64,000 bases of DNA from an uncultured Anaerolineae bacterium (GTDB lineage Bacteria; Chloroflexota; Anaerolineae; Anaerolineales; Villigracilaceae). Shown here piece by piece: positions 33,396 through 42,281 of this stretch. Below the pieces are notes generated by a model. That model did not search any database and was not told the DNA's origin. It worked only from the letters and a program-made list of their open reading frames with translations. The stretch spans positions 26,505-90,504 of the forward strand of contig CAIJPN010000100.1 of assembly GCA_903822545.1 (NCBI GenBank). Reading direction: 5' to 3'. The stretch's first letter is position 1; each line of letters starts with the position of its first letter. Position numbers and translations under genes: made by a program.

Positions 33396-34205
33396 ATGGA
33401 CATAAACCCCATCCGCAAACTGGAAGGTTTTACCAACCCCAAACAGATCCCCCACACCTATTGGGTTGCGCCACTGACCGCGCTGATCGTTGTGTTTGGC
33501 TGGGAACTGACCGTGCGCCTGATGCATCTGCCAACCATTATCCTGCCATCTCCCATTCAGGTTTTAGAGCGCTTTGGAGAATTGCTGGTCAGCGGCAGCC
33601 TGATGAAATCCACTTCCGCCACATTTATTGAAATCGTGCTGGGCCTGCTGGCTGGTTCCATCACGGCCACCTTGCTGGGCTACTTCATTGCCAAATCACA
33701 CCTGTTTGAGCGATTGGTTTCTCCATTCCTGGTTGCCAGCCAGGCAGTTCCGGTTGTGGCGATTGCCCCACTGCTCTTCATCTGGTTTGATACGGGAATG
33801 TTCACGAAAGTGCTCATCTGTGCCCTGATTGTTTTCTTCCCGGTATTAATCAACACCGTTGTGGGCATTCGCGCTGTTCCCCAATCTTTGCATGAGTTGA
33901 TGCGTTCCCTGCGCGCCACCCGCTGGCAGATTTTGCGCCATCTCGAAATCCCTGCGGCCCTGCCGGTTTTTCTCGGCGGGCTGCGCATTGGAGCTACGCT
34001 ATCAGTCATCGGCGCTGTGGTTGGAGAATCCGTCAGCCTGGACAGCGGCCTGGGATTGATGATCACCCAGGGGCGTGGAGGCTATGATACTCCCCAGGTT
34101 TTTGTGGCAGTTTTCACCCTGGTTGGCCTGGCCCTTTCTTTGTATGGAATTGTGCTCCTGCTGGAAAAGAAATTCCTCGCCTGGCAGGATATCAATCATT
34201 CGTAA
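33396..34205 (+). CDS. ribX: riboflavin-type ABC transporter permease
   Basis: This 269-residue permease of the SsuC/TauC/ThiX class has about six membrane helices. The cytoplasmic EAA loop is ELMRSLRATRWQILRHLEIPAALPVFLGGLRIG. It carries a flavin or flavin precursor across the membrane with the two genes downstream; this substrate is inferred from the FMN riboswitch and from known RibXY transporters in Chloroflexota. An AGGAG site precedes the ATG. Confidence 0.88.
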   Translation: MDINPIRKLEGFTNPKQIPHTYWVAPLTALIVVFGWELTVRLMHLPTIILPSPIQVLERFGELLVSGSLMKSTSATFIEIVLGLLAGSITATLLGYFIAKSHLFERLVSPFLVASQAVPVVAIAPLLFIWFDTGMFTKVLICALIVFFPVLINTVVGIRAVPQSLHELMRSLRATRWQILRHLEIPAALPVFLGGLRIGATLSVIGAVVGESVSLDSGLGLMITQGRGGYDTPQVFVAVFTLVGLALSLYGIVLLLEKKFLAWQDINHS

Positions 34206-34239
34206 AAAACATTCACCCGAGAACAGGATACTCACCCTC

Positions 34240-35265
34240 ATGAAAAAAATCATTTCCTTGCTGCTAGTTTTTGTGCTCCTGGTTGCCTGCGCTCCCGCCC
34301 CTGATTCTGCCGCTGTGACATCTGCATCTACAACACCTGCTGCTGCGACGGTTGCCCCGCCCACCGAACTGCCACTCACCAAAATAAAACTGCCCATGGG
34401 CTACATTCCCAACATTCAGTATGCGCCTTTTTATGTGGCGGCTGGCCGCGGCTACTATAAAGATGCCGGGCTGGAGATTGAGTTCGATTATTCCTATGAA
34501 ACCGATGGGGTGGCCCTGGTGGGAGCCGGGCAGCTTCCCTTTGCGCTGGTTTCTGGTGAGCAGGTTCTCCTGGCACGCTCTCAGCAAGTCCCAGTCATCT
34601 ATGTCATGGCCTGGTATCAGAAATATCCCATTTCCATCATCACCGAGGCAGCCTCTAAAATCAAAACCCCGGCAGACCTGAAAGATCGCAAAATTGGCCT
34701 GCCAGGCCTTTTTGGGGCCAACTATATTGGGCTGCGCGCTTTGCTATTTGCCACCGGCATGAAAGAGAGTGATGTCATCATTCATTCAATCGGTTTTAAC
34801 CAGGTTGAAGCGCTGGCTTCCCGTCAGGAAGATGCCGTAGTGGGCTATGCCGCCAACGAACCGGTTGTCTTGCGCTCCAAAGGGTACGACCTGCTCGAAT
34901 TTCGTGTGGCTGATTATGTCCAACTGGCTTCCAACGGTGTCATCACCAGCGAGAAAACCTTGGCAGAAAACCCCGAGCTGGTCAGAAAATTCGTTGAAGC
35001 CACGCTGAAAGGCCTTAATGACACCATTCTTGACCCTGATATGGCCTACGAAACCAGCAAAAAGTATGTGGAAAATCTCGACCAGGCCGATCCAATTGTC
35101 CAGAAACAAATCTTGGGCACATCCATTGAAATGTGGCGCACCGAACGCCCTGGCTACTCTGACCCGGCCGCTTGGGAAAATATGCAAAAAGTGTTGCTCG
35201 ATATGGGTATGTATACCCAGCCGCTTGACCTGCAAAAAGCCTTTACCAACCAATTCATCCCATAG
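34240..35265 (+). CDS. ribY: riboflavin-type substrate-binding lipoprotein
   Basis: This 341-residue NMT1/THI5-like binding protein starts at ATG 34240 with a signal peptide and lipobox LVAC. A Thr/Ala linker follows, then the mature fold from MGYIPNIQYAPFYVAAGRGYYKDAGLEIEF. The binding-lobe motifs include ALVSGEQVLLARSQQVPVIYVMAWYQ. It would capture the vitamin outside the membrane and pass it to RibX. The frame upstream of 34240 overlaps ribX and is not a start. Confidence 0.88.
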   Translation: MKKIISLLLVFVLLVACAPAPDSAAVTSASTTPAAATVAPPTELPLTKIKLPMGYIPNIQYAPFYVAAGRGYYKDAGLEIEFDYSYETDGVALVGAGQLPFALVSGEQVLLARSQQVPVIYVMAWYQKYPISIITEAASKIKTPADLKDRKIGLPGLFGANYIGLRALLFATGMKESDVIIHSIGFNQVEALASRQEDAVVGYAANEPVVLRSKGYDLLEFRVADYVQLASNGVITSEKTLAENPELVRKFVEATLKGLNDTILDPDMAYETSKKYVENLDQADPIVQKQILGTSIEMWRTERPGYSDPAAWENMQKVLLDMGMYTQPLDLQKAFTNQFIP

Positions 35266-35267
35266 TT

Positions 35268-36032
35268 ATGCCTGAAACTCTATTGACTGCCCGCGACCTG
35301 ACTGTTACCTTCCCAGATGGGAACGGCGGTCTTCATGCGCTTGGGGCGGTCTCATTTTCGGTTGCCCCGCAAGAATTTGTGTGCGTGATAGGCCCTTCAG
35401 GGAGTGGCAAAAGCACCCTGCTGCGTGTCTTGGCCGGGTTGATCCAGCCAAGCAGCGGTGTGGTCGATTATGCCTGCGGTTCCAGCCCACGGATCGGGTT
35501 CGTTTTTCAGCAAGCCAACCTGATGCCCTGGCGCACGGTTCATGAGAATATTGTCTTGCCGCTCGAAGTCAATGGTGAAAATGCCCAATCTGCCAATCAA
35601 AAAGCGCAAGAGATGGTGGACTTGGTAGGGTTGGCCGGTTTTGAGAACGCCTATCCCCGTGATCTTTCCGGCGGGATGGCACAGCGGGTTGCCATCGCCC
35701 GCGCCCTGATCCACGATCCCGATATTTTGCTGCTGGATGAGCCTTTTGGCTCGCTCGATGCCCTGACGCGTGAGCGCATGTGGATGGAGCTTTCGCGCAT
35801 CTGGCAGGCTCGCCGACCTCACCGAGATGGGTCAAGCAAAACCGTTATTATGGTGACTCATTCCATCAGCGAGGCGCTTTTCCTGGCAGACCGGGTGCTG
35901 GTGCTGACTGCCCGCCCCGGCAAAATCCGGTTGGATTTAACGGTGGACCTGCCTCGCCCGCGCAGCGATGAGATGCGCTACACCCCTCATTTTGGCAAAC
36001 TGGCCCGCCAGTTGAAAGATGCCATCGGATAA
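35268..36032 (+). CDS. ABC transporter ATP-binding protein of the riboflavin importer
   Basis: This 254-residue ATPase has Walker [11 protein letters not shown]-loop [13 protein letters not shown], signature [15 protein letters not shown], Walker [13 protein letters not shown] and H-loop [15 protein letters not shown], all intact. It begins two bases after ribY and belongs to the SsuB/TauB group that pairs with such permeases. Confidence 0.93.
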   Translation: MPETLLTARDLTVTFPDGNGGLHALGAVSFSVAPQEFVCVIGPSGSGKSTLLRVLAGLIQPSSGVVDYACGSSPRIGFVFQQANLMPWRTVHENIVLPLEVNGENAQSANQKAQEMVDLVGLAGFENAYPRDLSGGMAQRVAIARALIHDPDILLLDEPFGSLDALTRERMWMELSRIWQARRPHRDGSSKTVIMVTHSISEALFLADRVLVLTARPGKIRLDLTVDLPRPRSDEMRYTPHFGKLARQLKDAIG

Positions 36033-36056
36033 TAGTGACTTTTTCGTTCGTTAAAC

Positions 36057-36085
36057 AAAAACAGGCTCAAAAGAGCCTGTTTTTG
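36057..36085. terminator. bidirectional terminator
   Basis: ACAGGCTC (36061-36068) pairs with GAGCCTGT (36073-36080). A run of A precedes it and T follows it, serving the importer operon and the convergent recN. Confidence 0.92.
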
Positions 36086-36086
36086 T

Positions 36087-37808
36087 TTATTTTTGGGTTT
36101 GGGCCATTTGCAGCAGGTCGTGAGCTGAACGCAGCGTGCCTTCGCTGACTTCGCCGAGCATTTGAGCCAGTTCCAGCAGGCGTTCTTCGCCATCCAACCG
36201 AGAGACTTGCGTGATTGTGCGGCCCTTATTGACCAGTTTTTCCACCCGAAAGTGCTGGTCGCCGAAGGATGCCATCTGTGGCAGGTGGGTGATGCACATC
36301 ACCTGGTGTGAGCGTCCCAGGTGCCACAACTTTTGGCCGACTACGCTGCCCACGCGCCCGCCGATACCCTGGTCGATTTCATCAAATACCAGGCTCGGGA
36401 TGGGATCGGCTTTTGCCAGCACATTTTTCAGCGCCAGCATAAGGCGGGATGTTTCGCCTCCTGATGCGATTTTTGCGAGCGGTTTCAAGCCTTCGCCTGG
36501 ATTCGGCGCTACGAGGAATTCCACACGGTCGAAGCCGCTTCCGTCAAACGCCACCCGGGTCTTTTCATCCAGGGGCAATCCCGCTGCATCGGGTTTGGTT
36601 TGGAAATCAACGGAGAATCGCGCCGATTCCATTTTCAGGTCGTTCAGTTCGCGCTCGATGCCACGCGACAGTGTTTCAGCGGCTTTTTTGCGCTGGACTG
36701 AGAGTTTCCTGCCGCGCTCGGCCAGTTCGGCCAGCAGGAAATCTTCGCGGGCCTGTAATTCGCTGATTTTTTCAGCGGCGGTGCTGATGGTTTCAAGCTG
36801 CTGGCGGGCTTTTTTGCCAAATTCCAGTACGGTTTCAACGCTGCCGCCGTATTTGCGCATCAGGCGGTGGATCAGGTCGAGGCGTTCTTCTACCTGTTCG
36901 AGGCGGCGCGGGTTGTATTCGATATTTTCGAGATAGTCGCGTAGTTCGCGGGCGATGTCGGAAACATTTTCTAACAGTGATTCTGCCCGGGCGGAAAGTT
37001 CGGCCTGGGATGTGTCCAGGCGTGCCAGCGAGGCTAATGCTGAGGCGGTTTGACCAAGCTGGTCGGTGATGGCGGGGATTTCGGGGGAGCCTTCGTCTAG
37101 CAGGGTCAGGGCTTCCTGGGCGTTGGCGGCGATGGTTTCGGCGTTGGCAAGGCGGTCGCGTTCTTTGCGCAGTTCTTCATCTTCGCCGGGTTTGATACGC
37201 GCTGATTCGATTTCTTCGGCCTGGAAGGTGAGCATTTCGCTGCGGCGGTCAGAATCAGCCTGGGCGGCGCGCAGCCCCATCAGTTCTTTGCGAAGCGTTT
37301 GCAGGGCGGAATAGGTTTGGCGGTAGGCTGCCTGGAGTGAATCCACGGCTGCGAAACGGTCGAGCAGTCCCAGGTGGGCACGCACATCCAAAAGCGATAG
37401 GTGTTCGGTCTGTCCGTGAATATCCACCAGGTTTGCGCCGATTTCGCGCAAAAGCGCCACGTTGACGGTGTTGCCGTTGATGCGGGCGATGCTGCGCCCC
37501 TCGCGCCTGACTTCGCGCGCCAGGATGACGTAGTTCTCGTCATCGAGCAGGTCTTCGCGCTTGAGCACTTCGTTGACGGCTTTTTGGGTTGCTCCGGTCA
37601 GTTTGAAGACGCCCTCTACGCTGGCGCGCTCGGCTTCGGTGCGCAAGACGCTGGTTTCGGCGCGGCCACCCAGCAGCATTTCGAGTGCATCCATGATGAT
37701 GGATTTGCCCGCGCCGGTTTCACCGGTAAAGATGACCAGGCCGGGGCCAAATTCCAGCTCCAGTTTGTCGATGATGGCGAAGTTGGTGATGCGGAGTTCT
37801 GTCAGCAT
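36087..37808 (-). CDS. recN: DNA repair protein RecN
   Basis: This 573-residue SMC-like ATPase has Walker A GETGAGKSIIMDALEMLLGGRA, then EGVFKL, the coiled-coil middle region, and the C-terminal signature KIASGGETSRLMLALKNVL with Walker B LVFDEIDQGIGGRVG. RecN holds broken DNA ends during double-strand break repair. The length is normal. It is the last gene of a nadK / B-box / recN transcript and starts three bases after the preceding stop. Confidence 0.96.
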   Translation of the reverse strand: MLTELRITNFAIIDKLELEFGPGLVIFTGETGAGKSIIMDALEMLLGGRAETSVLRTEAERASVEGVFKLTGATQKAVNEVLKREDLLDDENYVILAREVRREGRSIARINGNTVNVALLREIGANLVDIHGQTEHLSLLDVRAHLGLLDRFAAVDSLQAAYRQTYSALQTLRKELMGLRAAQADSDRRSEMLTFQAEEIESARIKPGEDEELRKERDRLANAETIAANAQEALTLLDEGSPEIPAITDQLGQTASALASLARLDTSQAELSARAESLLENVSDIARELRDYLENIEYNPRRLEQVEERLDLIHRLMRKYGGSVETVLEFGKKARQQLETISTAAEKISELQAREDFLLAELAERGRKLSVQRKKAAETLSRGIERELNDLKMESARFSVDFQTKPDAAGLPLDEKTRVAFDGSGFDRVEFLVAPNPGEGLKPLAKIASGGETSRLMLALKNVLAKADPIPSLVFDEIDQGIGGRVGSVVGQKLWHLGRSHQVMCITHLPQMASFGDQHFRVEKLVNKGRTITQVSRLDGEERLLELAQMLGEVSEGTLRSAHDLLQMAQTQK

Positions 37809-37811
37809 GTT

Positions 37812-38378
37812 TTAGCGGCGGAAAACCAGCCCGGAGAATTGCCCGTAGGCAGCCGGGACGGCTGTGATCAGATAGGCGATTTGCCAGACAACTGGCCCGA
37901 AGAGTGAGAGCATGCTCATCAGGTCGGTGCCACCGCCAAACAGGGCGATGGCAAAAGTGCCCAGCCCAAGAACGAACATGAGAGGCATGGGGCCAAGGAT
38001 CATGGCGGCGGCCATGGTGATGTTTAGCATACGTGAACGATGGTTGCCGATAATGCGCCGAATGATATTGGCGATGAAGATGCCTGCTACCGGCCCTAGG
38101 CCGATGACGAAAATGCCCCATATGACGCTGGTGACAAGCAGCGCTGCCAGCCCGCCCAGGAAAGATAGGAAGCCGGTGAGGAAGAATACGATGAGGTAAT
38201 CTTTGGCTGTGGCGGTGTCAAAGATTTTTTGCTGGGTGCGCACACATTCTTTACAGCGGTAGCCGGTGGGGGTGCGCACGGCGCATTTGGGGCAGATGTA
38301 CTTTTCGCATTGGTTGCAGCGCAGGAAAGTTTCAACGGCTGGGTGGTAGGCGCAGTGGGGGGTGACAGAGTCGGTCAT
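37812..38378 (-). CDS. B-box zinc-finger membrane protein
   Basis: This 188-residue protein begins with a Cys/His-rich finger: CAYHPAVETFLRCNQCEKYICPKCAVRTPTGYRCKEC. Four hydrophobic segments follow in residues 60-185. This kind of finger plus membrane module is common in Chloroflexota proteins, often preceding rhomboid-like domains; no rhomboid catalytic motif is seen here. It overlaps the end of nadK by four bases. Confidence 0.82.
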   Translation of the reverse strand: MTDSVTPHCAYHPAVETFLRCNQCEKYICPKCAVRTPTGYRCKECVRTQQKIFDTATAKDYLIVFFLTGFLSFLGGLAALLVTSVIWGIFVIGLGPVAGIFIANIIRRIIGNHRSRMLNITMAAAMILGPMPLMFVLGLGTFAIALFGGGTDLMSMLSLFGPVVWQIAYLITAVPAAYGQFSGLVFRR

Positions 38379-39241
38379 CTCGGCAGTCCTATCGTGGCAT
38401 TCTGGTTCATGTGGGCGGTCAGGTTGCGATAAAAATAATCGGGTTCGCCAAAGCGAATAAATTTAACGGTGTTTTCCCCGGCGCGGACATCCACCCGGTC
38501 TTCTTCGGCTAGCCCGATGGGGGCCTGGCCATCTACGCTGAGTACGGAGTTATCGCTATGGACGGTCATACAAACCGTGGAGCCTTCAGAAAGCACCACC
38601 GCGCGATCCACCGACAGGTGCGGGGCAATGGGGATGATCAGGATGTTGCGCAGTTCGGGCGGCAGGATTGGCCCGCCGGATGCCAGGGCGTAGGCAGTGG
38701 AGCCGGTGGCGGTGGATGCGATCAGCCCATCGGCCACGTAGGTGGTCAGGAACTGTCCATCCACGCTGGCGGTGATGTGGATGGGGCGCAGGTACTGCCC
38801 GCGACTGACGACAACATCGTTGAGTGCCTGCCAAGAACCGAGCAGTTCCCCGGCGCGATGGTGCCCGGCCCATAACATCATGCGTTTTTCGAGCCAATAC
38901 TCGCCGTTCAGGAGCATATCCAGCATGTGCGGCCAGCCCTGTGGGTCGATCTGGAAGAGAAACCCCAGCCTTCCCTTGTTGATGCCCAACACGGGGATGT
39001 CATGTGGGGCGCACAGGTGCCCGGCTCGCAGCATGGTGCCATCTCCGCCAACAGCGATGAGTATCTCGAACTCGCCAGCATGGACTCGCTTGCGCAGTTT
39101 TTCATCATATAGCGAGCCGTACGGGGCATCGATGCCGCGTTCTGCCAGGTATCGGGCAATCAGGGCGGCCTCCTGCATGGCCTCGGCCAGCTTGGGATGC
39201 CCGGTAACAACAATTCGCTTTGGAATGATGGGGGATGTCAT
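38375..39241 (-). CDS. nadK: NAD kinase
   Basis: This 288-residue enzyme has the GGDGT motif (LIAVGGDGTMLR), then LGINKGRLGFL, and the second conserved motif VADGLIASTATGSTAYALASGGP. The usual Asn-Glu of the family is LNDVVVSRG, with Asp in place of Glu. It makes NADP from NAD. ATG 39241 is preferred over 39268: a TATAAT-like sequence lies seven bases before it, which suggests a nearly leaderless message, whereas the upstream ATG has no binding site. Confidence 0.9.
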   Translation of the reverse strand: MTSPIIPKRIVVTGHPKLAEAMQEAALIARYLAERGIDAPYGSLYDEKLRKRVHAGEFEILIAVGGDGTMLRAGHLCAPHDIPVLGINKGRLGFLFQIDPQGWPHMLDMLLNGEYWLEKRMMLWAGHHRAGELLGSWQALNDVVVSRGQYLRPIHITASVDGQFLTTYVADGLIASTATGSTAYALASGGPILPPELRNILIIPIAPHLSVDRAVVLSEGSTVCMTVHSDNSVLSVDGQAPIGLAEEDRVDVRAGENTVKFIRFGEPDYFYRNLTAHMNQNATIGLPR

Positions 39242-39274
39242 GACATCTATTATATTACCGTCAAGCATCGCGGC

Positions 39275-39790
39275 TTATAGTTTTTCCTCGCAGATTTGCG
39301 CGAATCCACATTTGGCGCATCTCCCGGCAGATTCGTGCGAGCGCGGGACGCTGCTGCGACGTTCGTCGCGGCGCATTTCGGCCAGGATGTCCATCAGCGT
39401 CATCTCAAGTTCGTGGGTGTAGTCGATGGCGAAATCCCGATCCTGATAGTGGATAATCCCGTAGGGCGGGCGTTTCCCCATCGTGCGCTCAATCAACAGG
39501 CAGTAGGAAGCCAGCTGGAAGATGTGAGAATCATACGGCGCTGCGGGAGATTTCCCACTTTTGACTTCCACCGGGATCAGGCGTCCACTCTGCTCGACGA
39601 TGTAATCCGGTTTCCCGGTCAGTCCCAGGTCTGAATCAGTCAGCGGCTTTTCCTGTTTGCTCCAGGCGCGCGTGTCGGTGTAGATTACCCGCCCGCCCGG
39701 CAGTCCGGCGGCTTTGCGGGTTCGCCCGGATTGGAAGAACAGCACCAGCGCAATAACCAGGATAACCAGCCCCAGGTAAACCAGCGTCAT
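39275..39790 (-). CDS. Cas4-like PD-(D/E)XK nuclease, catalytic half, membrane-anchored
   Basis: This 171-residue protein starts with one membrane helix (MTLVYLGLVILVIALVLFF). The nuclease core reads GLTGKPDYIVEQSGRLIPVEVKSGK, with the Asp and Glu-x-Lys of the PD-(D/E)XK motif, and continues with FQLASYCLLIERTMG. It ends with RCAKCGFAQICEEKL, part of the Fe-S cysteine set of Cas4. The N-terminal Cys expected in Cas4 is absent here but present in the preceding gene, whose stop overlaps this start (ATGA). No cas genes or CRISPR repeats are near. Confidence 0.82.
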   Translation of the reverse strand: MTLVYLGLVILVIALVLFFQSGRTRKAAGLPGGRVIYTDTRAWSKQEKPLTDSDLGLTGKPDYIVEQSGRLIPVEVKSGKSPAAPYDSHIFQLASYCLLIERTMGKRPPYGIIHYQDRDFAIDYTHELEMTLMDILAEMRRDERRSSVPRSHESAGRCAKCGFAQICEEKL

Positions 39791-40035
39791 GGCAGTTGCT
39801 CCAGCAAAATGGTCATGCCCGCATACGCCAGGATGATCACTGCTGCCAGCAGTACCAGCCAGCCCAGCAGGTTGAACATCCCGGCGCGCAGTACGGCGCG
39901 TCCGTGCTGGCGGTGCAGCGCTGTCCCGGCAGAAAGTTCTGCCGCGTTGGATGGTTCCTGCCCGTGCAGGCGATACCACCAGGCCCGGCGGCAGTAGAGA
40001 TACGAACCGATTTCAGATGCGCGGATGGGTTTCAT
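39787..40035 (-). CDS. Cas4-like N-terminal half, membrane-anchored
   Basis: This 82-residue protein carries RASEIGSYLYCRRAWWYRLHG, which matches the N-terminal Cas4/Dna2 segment with its first Fe-S cysteine. GTALHRQHGRAV follows, the helix that leads into the nuclease core. One membrane helix follows (LLGWLVLLAAVIILAYAGMTILL). The two halves of one enzyme thus appear as two adjacent membrane proteins, coupled by an ATGA overlap. Confidence 0.8.
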   Translation of the reverse strand: MKPIRASEIGSYLYCRRAWWYRLHGQEPSNAAELSAGTALHRQHGRAVLRAGMFNLLGWLVLLAAVIILAYAGMTILLEQLP

Positions 40036-40240
40036 AGGCTGGATAGAACAGTCATTCTATCATGTTTATGGCTGGAAGATGCTTTTTTGGATGCAGCCTC
40101 CAGGTGGATATCCCAATTACTATTACAGTGTAAACCAACCCGCTGCAAAAAATCAACAAAAGCAGCATTTTCCCAGGTAATTTATCTGCAATTTCAAAAA
40201 AGTCCGTTTTCTCCCAAAATTATCCAAAACGCTCAAACAA

Positions 40241-40268
40241 AAAGGCTGGCAAATTCGCCAGCCTTTTG
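40241..40268. terminator. hairpin terminator
   Basis: AAAAGGCTGGC (40241-40251) pairs with GCCAGCCTTTT (40258-40268). On the minus strand it directly follows the DUF4177 gene. Confidence 0.85.
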
Positions 40269-40271
40269 AAA

Positions 40272-40496
40272 TCAGCTTTTTGGCATCGACCGTCGCCGCA
40301 GCGCTTCCCTTGTCAGCGGGCGCCTGGCAATTACATTGATCTTATTCTGATTTTCCAACAGGTGGGTCGATATCACCTCCCAACCATCCACACCCCAGGC
40401 GTTGAGCAGTTCCTGCAAATCGTCCGCTTTCACACCCGTCCAAATCGACCCAACAGTTTGCACCCGATATTCCCATTGCTGCATCTCGTCTGACAT
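40272..40496 (-). CDS. DUF4177 protein
   Basis: This 74-residue protein has the family pattern WEYRVQTVGSIWTG...LQELLNAWGVDGWEVISTHL. DUF4177 proteins are small alpha/beta domains without known function. It begins nine bases after the ABC permease and is the last gene of the exporter transcript. Confidence 0.88.
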   Translation of the reverse strand: MSDEMQQWEYRVQTVGSIWTGVKADDLQELLNAWGVDGWEVISTHLLENQNKINVIARRPLTREALRRRSMPKS

Positions 40497-40505
40497 AAAA
40501 ACCTC

Positions 40506-41330
40506 CTATAAATTTGCGATCAGCGCACTGCGTTTGAATTGGCTCACGGCCACATAGATCAGCGCCGCATTCACCAGCCATATCGCTGTGCCAATGACCA
40601 GCACCATTTCCACGCCCAAGAACAGCACCCCGCTGACCTGTCCGATGATCAGCGCCAGCACCAGCACCACCAGTGACGCACTCATCTGGTAGGCTTCCAT
40701 AAAAGTTTTAACGCGTGACGAAATTAGCACCGTGGCCGAAATTCCCAGCACCGCCAGGGCCGGGGTTAGCCAGAACATCATCGGCCACCACGGCGCCAGC
40801 GGGAACCAGATTTTCCCGAACAACGGAAAACTCGTCGTATTCACCACAATGATGTAAACCACATCAGTAATCCATGAAATCCCCACCGCCGGGATCACCG
40901 CCGCCAACACTTTGCCCAAGAACAACTCCAGGTCACTGGTAGGGGCATAGAGCAGGGCTTCCATCGTCTTGCGTTCGCGCTCCCCGGCAAATGAATCCGC
41001 GCCAACCACCGAAGAAAACATCAGCGGCATAATCAGGAACATCGGCGCAAACATAAATGCGGCCATATAAATTACGAACATTTGTTCTAATTTTAAGCCG
41101 TCAAAAATGAGCTTTACATTGGGCGGTAAACTATTCATCAAGGTTTGTATATCACCCAACTCGCGTTCCACATCCGTCACAGGTATCACCTGCGGCAGCA
41201 CCACAAAAAATATCGGCATGATCACCGCAAAGATCAGCGGTACGATAATCGCAGGGCCCCAGGCCGCCTTGTTTTGGCGCACCTCCATCAAGTCTTTGCG
41301 GGCAATCGCCCAAATCGAACGCCAGTTCAT
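40506..41330 (-). CDS. ABC-2 type exporter permease
   Basis: This 274-residue membrane protein has an N-terminal ARKDLMEVRQNKAAWGPAI segment, which is the NatB/ABC-2 amphipathic start. Six hydrophobic helices follow, and a GADSFAGERERKTMEALLYAP motif between helices 2 and 3 is typical of ABC-2 permeases. It overlaps the ATPase gene by four bases (ATGA). The substrate is unknown. Confidence 0.9.
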   Translation of the reverse strand: MNWRSIWAIARKDLMEVRQNKAAWGPAIIVPLIFAVIMPIFFVVLPQVIPVTDVERELGDIQTLMNSLPPNVKLIFDGLKLEQMFVIYMAAFMFAPMFLIMPLMFSSVVGADSFAGERERKTMEALLYAPTSDLELFLGKVLAAVIPAVGISWITDVVYIIVVNTTSFPLFGKIWFPLAPWWPMMFWLTPALAVLGISATVLISSRVKTFMEAYQMSASLVVLVLALIIGQVSGVLFLGVEMVLVIGTAIWLVNAALIYVAVSQFKRSALIANL

Positions 41331-42262
41331 GCTTCACCTGCCTGTAACGCAAAATAAATATCTTCCAGGGTGTAATCGCGCGGATTCACTTTGAGAATCG
41401 GGAATTTTTCATCCGCCAGGGCAGATACCACCTGTGGGATTACAGCCTCGGCCTCAACCTGTATCGCCAGCGATTTTTTCTCGCCCTGTGCCTGGATCAC
41501 ACCCCGAAGGGCTTTTACCTTGCTGGCAGCTTGTTCTGCCAGGTCACCCATCAGGGTTACATCCACCCACATCACCGGCCATAACTTGCGCGAGAGTTCT
41601 GTCAGCGACCCCAGGGCCAGGATACGCCCCCTGTTCAGAATCGCCACCCGATCACACAATCTCTGGGCGTCGAGCAAGTTATGGGTTGCCAGAACAACGG
41701 TCTGTCCGTTCGAGCGGCTCAGGCCAGCGATCAGATCGTTGACCTGCTGGGCAGCTTCTGGGTCGAGTCCGCTGGTGGGTTCATCCAAAAACAACAGCGG
41801 CGGCTTGTGGATCAGCGCTCGCGCCAGGGCCAGGCGCTGCTTCATCCCTTTACTGAAAGCCTCCACTTTGTCATTTCCGCGCTGTGAGAGTTCAAAAAAT
41901 GCCAGGATTTCATCCACCCGTTTGGGCAGTTCAGCATCCGTAATACCGGCCAGTGTGCCAAAAAAGATCAGGTTGTCGCGCGCCGAGAGCCGCTCGTAAA
42001 GCGCAGGGGTTTCGGTCAGCACGCCGGTTTGTTGGCGCACCTTTTCGCCATCTGTGGCCGGGTTCAGTCCAAAGACTTTTACTTCGCCCTTCGATGGCGG
42101 CAGGATACCGTTGAGCACGCGCACGCTGGTAGTTTTCCCCGCGCCATTTGGCCCGAGCAGCCCGAAAACTTCTCCCGGCTCGACTGAGAATGTCATCCCA
42201 TCGATGGCGCGATTCTCGCCGAAAGTTCGTTCCAAATTTTTGACTTCAATGATTTTGTTCAT
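41327..42262 (-). CDS. ABC exporter ATP-binding protein
   Basis: This 311-residue ATPase has Walker A LLGPNGAGKTT, signature FSKGMKQRLALARAL, Walker B LLFLDEPTSGLDPEA and the H-loop VLATHNLLDA. A C-terminal extension of about 90 residues is typical of the CcmA/NatA group. It pairs with the ABC-2 permease downstream. Confidence 0.94.
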   Translation of the reverse strand: MNKIIEVKNLERTFGENRAIDGMTFSVEPGEVFGLLGPNGAGKTTSVRVLNGILPPSKGEVKVFGLNPATDGEKVRQQTGVLTETPALYERLSARDNLIFFGTLAGITDAELPKRVDEILAFFELSQRGNDKVEAFSKGMKQRLALARALIHKPPLLFLDEPTSGLDPEAAQQVNDLIAGLSRSNGQTVVLATHNLLDAQRLCDRVAILNRGRILALGSLTELSRKLWPVMWVDVTLMGDLAEQAASKVKALRGVIQAQGEKKSLAIQVEAEAVIPQVVSALADEKFPILKVNPRDYTLEDIYFALQAGEA

Positions 42263-42281
42263 ACTCTTTTGCTCGCTCGAT

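Noticed and set aside
39275..40035. CRISPR adaptation module
   Set aside because: Only Cas4-like halves are present, both membrane-anchored, among nadK and exporter genes.
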